Source of the DNA: Bradyrhizobium genosp. L
Lineage (GTDB): Bacteria; Pseudomonadota; Alphaproteobacteria; Rhizobiales; Xanthobacteraceae
Assembly (NCBI RefSeq): GCF_015624485.1
Contig: NZ_CP061378.1
Location: 3,596,001-3,660,000, forward strand
DNA: 64,000 nt
Reading direction: 5' to 3'
Below are positions 36,549 to 43,900 of this stretch, one piece after another (the first letter of the stretch is position 1; each line of letters starts with the position of its first letter). The notes below the pieces were generated by a model that searched no databases, was not told where the DNA came from, and was given only the letters and a program-made list of their open reading frames with translations. The translations under genes were made by a program, and so were the position numbers.

Positions 36549-37285
36549 GCGCTGAGTTCTCTGAGCTCGAGATGGTGCGGGGCGGGCGGGTCCAGCGAGA
36601 GCGTGCTTGCGATCCGGCCGCGGTCGAGATTGATGATGCTGGTGCAGGTCCGGCGCAGCAGCGCGTGGTCGTGGGAGGCGATGATCACGATCGCCGCCGT
36701 CTCGACCATCTTGCGCAGCCGCTGCTCGGCCTTGGCGGAGAAATTCTCGTCGACCACGCTGAGCCATTCGTCGAGCAGCAGGATGTCGGCGGGAAACGCG
36801 GTGGCGGTCGCAAACAGCACGCGCATCAGCATGCCCGAGGAGAACATGCGCAGCGGCAGCTGCCGCATGCGTTCCTCGAGCTCGGTGAAGGCCCAGATCT
36901 CGTCGAGGATATCAGGCGTCGGCTTGCGTCCGCTGATCCGCAGCAGCAGGCTGATATTGTCGGCGGCGACGAAATCGAGATTGGCACCGGCACTGAGGCC
37001 AAGCAGCGGCACGATATTGCCTGATATCTCGCAGCGGCCGCTGCTCGGCGGGAACACGCCGGCGATCAGCCGCAGCAGGGTCGACTTGCCGGAGCCGTTG
37101 GGACCTGCGAGCCCGATGCGCGCGCCGGGCCTGGCGTCGATCGAGATGTTGTCGACGGCGCGGATGGTCCGCATCTCGCTGGTCTCGCGGAACAGGCGGC
37201 CGAGCAGGCGGCGCTTCAGCGAGAAGTCGTAGGCGCCGTACAGGGGGTAGTCGAGGCAGACGTCGCGGAGATGAATGCTGGCCAT
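36545..37285 (-). CDS. ABC transporter ATPase for polysaccharide export, Wzt/TagH type
   Basis: 246-aa ATPase. Walker A GPNGSGKST (61-69); signature FSSGMLMRV, the Ser-Ser-Gly variant typical of Wzt, KpsT and TagH; Walker B DILLLDEWLSVVD; H-loop IIASHDH. It lacks the C-terminal carbohydrate-binding domain of long Wzt proteins, so export need not depend on a terminal sugar cap. ATG at 37285 is 1 nt away from the stop of the fusion permease gene. Its natural permease partner is the C-terminal half of that fusion protein. Confidence 0.93.
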   Translation of the reverse strand: MASIHLRDVCLDYPLYGAYDFSLKRRLLGRLFRETSEMRTIRAVDNISIDARPGARIGLAGPNGSGKSTLLRLIAGVFPPSSGRCEISGNIVPLLGLSAGANLDFVAADNISLLLRISGRKPTPDILDEIWAFTELEERMRQLPLRMFSSGMLMRVLFATATAFPADILLLDEWLSVVDENFSAKAEQRLRKMVETAAIVIIASHDHALLRRTCTSIINLDRGRIASTLSLDPPAPHHLELRELSA

Positions 37286-37286
37286 G

Positions 37287-39245
37287 TCAGATCCAGAACG
37301 CGGCCTTGCGCAGCTGCGCGACGGTGACGATCGATGCGACGACCAGCGCGGCGAGGCAGGCGAGCACATAGACCAGGCTGCTCATCGCGACATGGCCGGT
37401 CGACAACGGTTCGCGCCAGACCGCGAACAGATGGGTCAGCGGATTGAGCCGCATCACGGTGGAGCCGCGGTCGATCATCTCAGGCGTCCAGATGATCGGC
37501 GACGCCAGGAACGCCAGGGTCAGCGAGGATTCGATGATCGGCTTGATGTCGCGGTAGCGCGTCGCCAGCGCGCCGAGCACCAGGCTGAGCGCGAGCGTGC
37601 AGACGACGAACAGTGCGAGCCCGGGAATGGCGACGAGCGCACCGGAAAAATCCCGCGGCGTCAGCACCAGCCAGAGCAGCAGCGGGACGACCGCATTGTG
37701 GAGCGCGAACAGCGCCTGACGGAAGGTGCATTGCAGGAGGAAGATCAGCGGCGGCAGCGCGCGGTCCTTGATCAGGCTCGCCGAGCCCTGCAGCGCCGTG
37801 GTGGCGTCGAGCACGACGCTGTTGAGGAAGGTCCAGGCGGTGAGGCTCGCCGCCAGCATCGGCAGCCGCGCCATCGCGCTCGCATTGGAGAGATGGCCGA
37901 TCACCGAGCCGAGCACCGCGACCATGATCGCCATCTGCAGCGACATCCAGAACGGTCCAAGCAGCGAGCGGACGTAGCGATGGCGCATGTCCGACCAGGC
38001 CAGCGCCGCCGCGATTTGCATCGCGACGGCGAGGCCGGCCGTGTGGGGACGCAGGCCTGGGGCTGGAAAGCCTGCATCCTCCGCGGCAGCATGTTCGGCA
38101 ACGACCTTGCGGTACACCGTCTCGATTCCTTCCCTGAAGGCTGTGGTTGAGTATTTCGTCATGGCGCGATGGCGCGCGGCCTGGCCCATGCGGCGGCGCC
38201 GCTCGGGATCGTTGACCAGGGTCTCGATGGCGGAGGCGAGCGCTTCCGGATCGCCCGGCGGCACCGTGATCGCCTCGAGCCCGTCGCGCGCGACTTGCGG
38301 CACGCCGGTGTCGAGCGCGGTATTGATGACCGGGCGGCCGGCAGCCATCGCCTCGAGCTGCACCAGCCCGAAGGTCTCCGCTGACGTCACTGACGGCATC
38401 ACGAAGACGTCGGCGATCCGCATCAGCTTGACGCGCTCGCTCTCGGCGACCGAGCCGAGCAGGCGGACGCGGTCCTGCAACCCATAATCGCGGATCAGCT
38501 GTTCGAGATGCTCGCGCTCGCGGCCTTCGCCGACGATCCAGACCTCGAAATTCCTGCTATGCGCAGCACGCACCAGCACGTCAAAACCCTTGTACGGCAC
38601 CAGCCGGCCGCAGGCCAGCACGAGGCGGCCGCGGCTGTTGATTTCGGCCGGCTGCGCGGGCAACCGGTCATACTTCGCGACGTCGACGCCGAACGGAACG
38701 ACGTGGCATTTGTCGGCAAATTCCTGCAGCAGCGGCGTGGTCTCGATCAGCGCCGGATTGGAAACGATGATCGCAGTGGTCCGCCGCAACGTCCGCCGCA
38801 TCAGGGGCTCGACCAGGAAGCGCAGCGCGGCGTGCGAGACGATGTCGGCGTGCCAGTGCACCACCAGCGGACGATTGCCGCCCAGGCCGAGCGCGAACAC
38901 GAGGTCGGCGAGCGGGAAGGGCGCATGCAGCGCCAACAGATCGTGCTCGCTGATGCGGCGCCACAGCCGCCACGGATAGCTCGGCGCGGCCGGCAGCGAC
39001 AGCACGTCGCCGAACGAGTGCACGCGCTCGACCGTGACGTCGTTGACCACGATCCGGCGCGCGCCGCCGGACGGCGAGCACACCAGGATGGCGGCGGCGA
39101 ACGACTCCTTCAGCCCCGCACAGATGTCGCGGATCACCGACAGCGTGCCGCCGAACAGGTCGGGATAGTAGACCTTGAAGATGTGCAGCACCGACGGACG
39201 GCGCGCCGGCTCGCTCTGAACAATCATGGGCGCCGCGCTCCGCAT
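37287..39245 (-). CDS. GT4 glycosyltransferase fused to ABC-2 (Wzm-type) polysaccharide export permease
   Basis: 652-aa single open frame with two modules. Residues 1-385: GT-B glycosyltransferase of family 4, with VYYPDLFGGTLSVIRDI, VPFGVDVAKYDRLPA, CGRLVPYKGFDVLVRAA and the EX7E pair Glu290/Glu298 in SAETFGLVQLEAM. Residues about 386-405: an Ala/Pro linker. Residues 406-652: ABC-2 membrane domain with WSDMRHRYVRSLLGPFW, about six hydrophobic segments, TRYRDIKPI and SPIIWTPEMI, as in Wzm/TagG. I know these as separate proteins; no stop or new start intervenes. ATG 39245 overlaps the TGA of the small upstream ORF; ATG 39227 with GGAG is the alternative. It suggests channelled synthesis and export. 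Confidence 0.9.
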   Translation of the reverse strand: MRSAAPMIVQSEPARRPSVLHIFKVYYPDLFGGTLSVIRDICAGLKESFAAAILVCSPSGGARRIVVNDVTVERVHSFGDVLSLPAAPSYPWRLWRRISEHDLLALHAPFPLADLVFALGLGGNRPLVVHWHADIVSHAALRFLVEPLMRRTLRRTTAIIVSNPALIETTPLLQEFADKCHVVPFGVDVAKYDRLPAQPAEINSRGRLVLACGRLVPYKGFDVLVRAAHSRNFEVWIVGEGREREHLEQLIRDYGLQDRVRLLGSVAESERVKLMRIADVFVMPSVTSAETFGLVQLEAMAAGRPVINTALDTGVPQVARDGLEAITVPPGDPEALASAIETLVNDPERRRRMGQAARHRAMTKYSTTAFREGIETVYRKVVAEHAAAEDAGFPAPGLRPHTAGLAVAMQIAAALAWSDMRHRYVRSLLGPFWMSLQMAIMVAVLGSVIGHLSNASAMARLPMLAASLTAWTFLNSVVLDATTALQGSASLIKDRALPPLIFLLQCTFRQALFALHNAVVPLLLWLVLTPRDFSGALVAIPGLALFVVCTLALSLVLGALATRYRDIKPIIESSLTLAFLASPIIWTPEMIDRGSTVMRLNPLTHLFAVWREPLSTGHVAMSSLVYVLACLAALVVASIVTVAQLRKAAFWI

Positions 39246-39433
39246 CACGCCGCAAACAGGGCGATGACGAACGGCGTCGCCAGTGCTGCGAAGAACACCA
39301 CCGAGCGCAGCAGCGCCGGCAGCACCGGTTCGATCGGGCCGCAGGGGCCCTGCGGCGTGAAACGAAGTGGGGTCGCGACGAACCGATCGGATTCGCAACG
39401 CGGATCGGATACGCGGGCCGAACGAAGATACAT
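39245..39433 (-). CDS. Small membrane-segment ORF leading the polysaccharide operon
   Basis: 62-aa frame starting ATG at 39433 with a polar N terminus and one strong C-terminal hydrophobic segment (LPALLRSVVFFAALATPFV). Its TGA overlaps the ATG of the glycosyltransferase-permease gene (TGATG), the same coupling style as the rest of the operon. It follows a predicted promoter with TSS near 39455. An AGGGA lies about 11 nt upstream. No family recognised; it could be a small membrane protein or only a leader that couples translation. Confidence 0.5.
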   Translation of the reverse strand: MYLRSARVSDPRCESDRFVATPLRFTPQGPCGPIEPVLPALLRSVVFFAALATPFVIALFAA

Positions 39434-39461
39434 TTGCGTCGGATTCCCTGCTCATGATTTC

Positions 39462-39525
39462 TGGATACGTGGGAAAATTTCACACGTCAATTGAGTGCGG
39501 AATAAAAAGTGGGATTATGTCCCAC
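39462..39525 (-). promoter_or_regulatory. Promoter and paired operator of the polysaccharide operon (copy 1)
   Basis: Minus-strand -35 TTGACG (39490-39485), 17-nt spacer, -10 TATCCA (39467-39462). Box 1, GTGGGAAAATTTCACAC (39469-39485), fills the spacer. Box 2, GTGGGATTATGTCCCAC (39509-39525), is a perfect GTGGGA-N5-TCCCAC palindrome centred near -62. Box starts are 40 bp apart. The same arrangement recurs at 40168-40248. The 39434-39636 gap holds nothing else. Confidence 0.65.
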
Positions 39526-39636
39526 GTATGGCGGTCGTCGAATTTTTTGCGGAAGAGGGTGGAGGCAATGGCACGGCCGCGCGCCGCCCTGATGGGCGGG
39601 CGCGGCGCAGACGCCGGTCGGGCGCAGTGAGGCGTG

Positions 39637-40071
39637 TCAGGCCGGCTCGGCGGCCTGGCGTTCGGCGGATTGCAGCAGCAATTGCCTGATCGCGCCGATG
39701 TCGAACTGGATTCGCTCGGGCAGCAGCACTGCCGGTGCCAGCGGCGCATCCTGCTCGATCACGACGCGCTTGCCGCCGTTCGATGTCAGCGCGATCGAGA
39801 TCGACCGGGCGCGCGGCTCGGCGGCGAGGCCGGCATGGGCACGGCAGGCATATTCGCCGGCGCGCAGCGCGCCGAAGCCGAATACCAACAGGCGGCCGTA
39901 GATGTAGAGCGCGACCAGGTCGGTCTCGGCGAATCGGCGCGGCGAGTCGGGCTCGACGCCCGGCAGACAGGGATAGCTGCCAGCCATCACCGTCGAGACG
40001 AAATCCTCGAACGGAACTTGTGCGGTCTTGCAGGCTTCCGCGATTTCGACGTCGAATCGGATGGATGTCAT
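39637..40071 (-). CDS. Hypothetical protein, possible MerR-like HTH regulator
   Basis: 144-aa soluble protein. The central stretch FAETDLVALYIYGRLLVFGF followed by ALRAGEYACRAHAGL looks like a MerR-type helix-turn-helix (helix, turn, recognition helix), but this is by eye only. ATG at 40071 preferred because GGA lies 6-7 nt upstream; ATG 40083 is possible. It is preceded by a predicted promoter with TTGACG/TATAGG whose spacer is filled by operator box 1, so it is probably controlled by, or itself binds, that operator. Confidence 0.7.
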   Translation of the reverse strand: MTSIRFDVEIAEACKTAQVPFEDFVSTVMAGSYPCLPGVEPDSPRRFAETDLVALYIYGRLLVFGFGALRAGEYACRAHAGLAAEPRARSISIALTSNGGKRVVIEQDAPLAPAVLLPERIQFDIGAIRQLLLQSAERQAAEPA

Positions 40072-40167
40072 GTGATGTTCCATGGCCGGAGCGCCCCGTC
40101 GCGTGCGACCGCGGGAGCCGGGTCCCGCGCGCGCAAGCGCATTCTGTTTCCGGCAGTGACAATGTTT

Positions 40168-40248
40168 CCTATAAGTGGGAAAATTTCACACGTCAATCCG
40201 CGTTGCTGCAAAGGTGGGATTGTATCCCACGCCAGCCTTGGCTAAAAT
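40168..40248. promoter_or_regulatory. Divergent promoters with paired operator (copy 2)
   Basis: Box 1 GTGGGAAAATTTCACAC (40175-40191) and box 2 GTGGGATTGTATCCCAC (40214-40230), starts 39 bp apart. Minus promoter: TTGACG (40196-40191), 17 nt, TATAGG (40173-40168), serving the 144-aa gene. Plus promoter: TTGTAT (40220-40225), 17 nt, TAAAAT (40243-40248), predicted TSS at about 40255, which is the A of the DUF6502 ATG, so that mRNA would be leaderless. Box 2 covers the plus -35; box 1 covers the minus spacer. Confidence 0.65.
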
Positions 40249-40254
40249 TTGGCC

Positions 40255-41130
40255 ATGAATGCCAAAGTTCCGAAGTCGAAGCCGGCATCGCCCCCGCCGA
40301 TCGCCGCGGCGAAGCTGCACGCGCCGCTGGCGCGGATGCTGCGCCCGCTGGTGCGGCTTTGCATTCGCGGCGGCATGACCTTTCCGGCGCTGACCGGGTT
40401 GTTGCGCGAGCTCTATGTCAACGTCGCCGAGCACGATTTCGCGCTCGAAGGCAAGGAGCAGACCGACAGCCGCGTCAGCCTGCTGACCGGCATTCACCGC
40501 AAGGAGGTGGCGCGGCTGCGCGGCGCAGGCGCGCCGGTCACCGAGGTGCCGGCGACGCTGTCGCGCACCAGCGCGATCATCGCGCGCTGGCTCGCCGATC
40601 CCGACTTCACCGACGCCAAGGGCGATCCGCTGCCGCTGCCGCGCACATCGGGCGGCGCAGCGCCGTCGTTCGAGGCGCTTGTCGAGACCATCACCAAGGA
40701 CGTGCGGCCGCGCGCGGTGCTCGACGAATGGCTCGACCGCCAGCTCGTCACCATCAATGACGACGACGAGATCGTGCTGGTCGAGGAAGCCTTCGTGCCG
40801 CATGGCGACGACGATCGCAAATGGCACTATCTCGGCCGCAATCTGCACGACCACGTCGCCGCCGCCGAGCAGAACGTGTCGTCGGCGGCGCCGCGCTTCC
40901 TCGAACGTGCCGTGCATTATGACGGGCTATCGGCAAAGCTCGCCAAGCGGCTCGAAGGCCGCTCGCGCGAGCTTGCGATGGAGGCGTTGAAGGTCGCCAA
41001 CCGCGAGGCCAACCGGGCGCTCGCCAAGGACAAGGGCGGCGACTACCGCTGGAATTTCGGCATCTACATCTACCGCGAGGGCCCCGACGGCCCCGCCGAT
41101 GACGACACCGACGAGGGCGGCGCGTCATGA
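40255..41130 (+). CDS. DUF6502 family protein
   Basis: 291-aa cytoplasmic protein. The N-terminal half (about 20-95) has ARMLRPLVRLCIRGGMTFPAL and SRVSLLTGIHRKEVARLR, resembling a helical DNA-binding domain; the C-terminal half is helical, with HDHVAAAEQNVSSAAPRFLE. I recognise the family as DUF6502, usually paired with a DUF5666 protein as here (ATGA overlap with the next gene). Possible transcription factor acting on the operator in its own promoter; this is inference. No good RBS precedes the ATG, consistent with a leaderless transcript. Confidence 0.85.
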   Translation: MNAKVPKSKPASPPPIAAAKLHAPLARMLRPLVRLCIRGGMTFPALTGLLRELYVNVAEHDFALEGKEQTDSRVSLLTGIHRKEVARLRGAGAPVTEVPATLSRTSAIIARWLADPDFTDAKGDPLPLPRTSGGAAPSFEALVETITKDVRPRAVLDEWLDRQLVTINDDDEIVLVEEAFVPHGDDDRKWHYLGRNLHDHVAAAEQNVSSAAPRFLERAVHYDGLSAKLAKRLEGRSRELAMEALKVANREANRALAKDKGGDYRWNFGIYIYREGPDGPADDDTDEGGAS

Positions 41131-42365
41131 AGCGTGCTCCGGTGATCTCGCGTCGCGCGCTGCTCGTCGGATTCTGGCTCGCCGGGACCTCGCTCGCCGG
41201 CGCGCAGGTCAGGAAGCGCGGCACCGACCAGGGGATCGGCGGCACCGGGATCACCGGATCGGATCAGGGCATCGGCGGCACCGGCATCGTCGGCGTGATC
41301 CAGCGCTTCGGCTCGATCTTCGTCAATGGCGAGCGTATCGCCTATGGGACGGATGTGCCGGTGCGAATCGATGGCGAGGCGGCGAATACGAGGGCGTTGC
41401 GGATCGGGCAGGTCGCACGCGTCGTTGCGCAGCGTGGCGCCGACGGTACGCTGTCGACGAAGCGGATCGATGTCGCGAGCGAGGTGACGGGGCCGATCGA
41501 GCAGGCCAGATCCGGCGAGCTTACGGTGCTCGGCCAGAAAGTGGCATGGACCGGCAGCGAGAGCTGGCTGAAGCCCGGAGCTTCGGTTGCAGTGTTCGGG
41601 CTACGCCGCACCGACGGGGTGATCGTCGCGAGCCTGGTGCAGCAGCGTCACGACGCTGCGATGCGGGTCACCGGACCGCTCGACCGCGACAGCTCAGGAA
41701 CGTTGCGGATCGGCCGGCTCAGGCTCACCGGCGTTGACGCTGCGCTCGCCGGGCAACGGGTGCAGGCCGAAGGCCACGCGATGGGCGGTGTGATGCAGGT
41801 CGCGCGTAGCCGTGCCGACGATTTCTCCGACCTCACCGGCGCCAAACGGCTGCTGATCGAAGCCTATGTCCGGAAGGACGGCAACGATCTCAGGCTCGGC
41901 TCCGGTCTCGTCGCGCGCGACAATTCACGCTACGCGCCGGCGGCCGACAGCCGCGTGGTGCTCAACGCCACGCGCGAAGGCGGCCTCGGGTTGCGGGTCG
42001 AATCGGTGCAATCGGTCGGCCGCTTCCCGGGCTCGTCGGTGCGTAGCCCCGGCAGTGGTGGCGGAGGCGGCAGCTCGGGACATCGGCCCGGCGGAGGGGC
42101 CGGACCCGGCGGCCGTGGTGGGCCCGGTGGCAGCGGTCCCGCCAACGCGCCGATGAGTCATGGACCCGGTTCTGGACCCGGTTCTGGACCTGGATCTGGG
42201 CCCGGACCTGACTCCGGCGGCGGCCCGTCGGGCCCCGGCGGCCTCGGCCCTCCCGGCGGTGGCGGGCCGTTTGGTCCCGGCGGCGGCGGTGGTCCGTTCG
42301 GACCCGGCGGTGGCTTCGGCGGTCCCGGGGGCGGCGGCTTTGGTGGTGGCGGCGGCCGTCGCTAG
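41127..42365 (+). CDS. DUF5666 secreted protein with Gly/Pro-rich tail
   Basis: 412-aa exported protein. It has a twin-Arg-like start (ISRRALLVGFWLAG), followed by a tandem motif DQGIGGTGI and three or four small beta-barrel DUF5666 repeats (for example RFGSIFVNGERIAYGTDVPV and GPLDRDSSGTLRIGRLRL). From about residue 309 to the end it is almost pure Gly/Pro/Ser, coded by tandem GGACCCGG-type units. Coupled to DUF6502 by ATGA. Likely periplasmic or surface-exposed; the tail length may vary between strains. Confidence 0.85.
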   Translation: MKRAPVISRRALLVGFWLAGTSLAGAQVRKRGTDQGIGGTGITGSDQGIGGTGIVGVIQRFGSIFVNGERIAYGTDVPVRIDGEAANTRALRIGQVARVVAQRGADGTLSTKRIDVASEVTGPIEQARSGELTVLGQKVAWTGSESWLKPGASVAVFGLRRTDGVIVASLVQQRHDAAMRVTGPLDRDSSGTLRIGRLRLTGVDAALAGQRVQAEGHAMGGVMQVARSRADDFSDLTGAKRLLIEAYVRKDGNDLRLGSGLVARDNSRYAPAADSRVVLNATREGGLGLRVESVQSVGRFPGSSVRSPGSGGGGGSSGHRPGGGAGPGGRGGPGGSGPANAPMSHGPGSGPGSGPGSGPGPDSGGGPSGPGGLGPPGGGGPFGPGGGGGPFGPGGGFGGPGGGGFGGGGGRR

Positions 42366-42430
42366 CGACGCGCAAACGTTCGGCGCAGGCGGAAGCTTGC
42401 GCCGATGGTTTGGAGTCGTCGTTGTGAGAG

Positions 42431-43801
42431 CTAGCCCGCCGTGAGGCGGACGCCAGCGCGCAAGAATTTCTGCGGATCGACCGCCTCGCCGTCGATGCGG
42501 GTTTCGTAGTGCAGATGCGGGCCGGTGGAGCGGCCGGTCGAGCCGACCGCACCGATCACCTGGCCGATCTTCACGGTTTCGCCGACCTTGACGCCGATTT
42601 CCGACAGATGGCCGTAGCGGGTGGAGAGGCCGTTGCCATGGTCGACCTCGATCATGCGGCCGTAACCGCCGGCCCAGCCGGCCGACACCACCTTGCCGTT
42701 GGCGGTGACGCGCACCGGATCGCCCATCGAGGCGCGGAAGTCGAGGCCGGTATGCATCGCGGGGCGGCCGAGGAACGGATCGCTGCGGATGCCGAAGCCG
42801 CTGGTGAATTCGACCTCGCCGATCACGGGCTTGCGGTAGGGCACCAGCGCCAGCGTCTGGTTCAGCCGCTGCATCTGCGCGCGGCTGATATTGATACGGT
42901 AGAGCTGGCGCTCGAACGGACCGGCATCGGCCGGCAGCTTGACCGGAACGAACGGGCCGCCCATGCCGGCGCGCGGGGTTGCCGCCTCGAGCTGGGCCAT
43001 GTTGAGGCCGAGATCCGAGATCACGCCGCGCATCCGGCGTAATCGCGAATCGATGCTCTCCTCGGCGGAGGACAGCGCGGCGATCTGACGCCGCTCGACG
43101 CCATCGAGCGAGGTCTGCAGGTGGACCAGGACGTTGTCGACACCCTGCGCCTTGGCGAACTGGCTCGGCTGCGCCTTGGCGGCCACCGGCGCGCGCGATT
43201 CCAGCCGCGCCTCGCGGTCAGGGGGGGCCACGAAGATCACGGTGTCGCTGATCGGGGAGGGCTTAGGCGTGCCGGAGGACGGCGCGGTCTCGGCGCGGCC
43301 CTGCGGCTTGATCGAGCCGGTGACGGCGGCATCGGGCATCGCGCCGAGCGCGGTGGCGCGGGATTCCAGCGCCGACTGGCGCTTCATGATCTGGTCGAGC
43401 TTCTGGTCGAACTGCTCCTGGTCGAGCAGCTGCCGGCTGGTGGTGCGATCGACCTTGGAGCGCAGATCGGCGATGCGGTCCTCATAGGCGTATTGCATCT
43501 CGGCCTGGCGGGCGATCAACCGGGTCAGGACGTCGTCGCGGAACGCGAAATAGGTCGCGGTCGCGGCAGACCACATGCCGAGCATGACCACGGTGCCGAC
43601 CGCGATCCAGAACACGACCGGCCCGAACCGGACCTGCTTGCCAGCATGCATGATGGTGTAGCCGGCGCCTGAAGCTGCCACCGCGGCAGTTGCCGAAGGT
43701 GCTGCGGTATGAGCGGCCGGACGCCGCGACGAGGTCCGGCCATGGTCCTGGGGATGATGGTGCGACTGGTATTCCTGGTGGTGACCGGACCGGCTTGACA
43801 T
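42431..43801 (-). CDS. M23 family peptidase, membrane-anchored with coiled coil
   Basis: 456-aa LytM-type protein. Cytoplasmic His/Ala-rich start, TM at about 65-90 (FWIAVGTVVMLGMWSAATATYF), coiled-coil region about 100-150 (RQAEMQYAYEDRIADLRSKVD), then a C-terminal M23 domain with zinc ligands in HTGLDF and HLHYE. It should cut or regulate cutting of peptidoglycan crosslinks in the periplasm. ATG at 43801 chosen for GGGAG at 5 nt. All LytM metal ligands look intact, so it is probably active rather than an EnvC-like regulator. Confidence 0.93.
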   Translation of the reverse strand: MSSRSGHHQEYQSHHHPQDHGRTSSRRPAAHTAAPSATAAVAASGAGYTIMHAGKQVRFGPVVFWIAVGTVVMLGMWSAATATYFAFRDDVLTRLIARQAEMQYAYEDRIADLRSKVDRTTSRQLLDQEQFDQKLDQIMKRQSALESRATALGAMPDAAVTGSIKPQGRAETAPSSGTPKPSPISDTVIFVAPPDREARLESRAPVAAKAQPSQFAKAQGVDNVLVHLQTSLDGVERRQIAALSSAEESIDSRLRRMRGVISDLGLNMAQLEAATPRAGMGGPFVPVKLPADAGPFERQLYRINISRAQMQRLNQTLALVPYRKPVIGEVEFTSGFGIRSDPFLGRPAMHTGLDFRASMGDPVRVTANGKVVSAGWAGGYGRMIEVDHGNGLSTRYGHLSEIGVKVGETVKIGQVIGAVGSTGRSTGPHLHYETRIDGEAVDPQKFLRAGVRLTAG

Positions 43802-43900
43802 CGGTACTCCCGCGGCCGGTCGGACCAAGCTCCGTACGGCTTAATTGCGGGCCGATTTGAGCCGGCCATGGTTAATTTTCAGGAAACGGAACTGGTCCGA

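Noticed and set aside
39495..39689. Short plus-strand ORF starting inside operator copy 1
   Set aside because: Arg-rich filler with no RBS, overlapping the 3' end of the 144-aa gene on the other strand.
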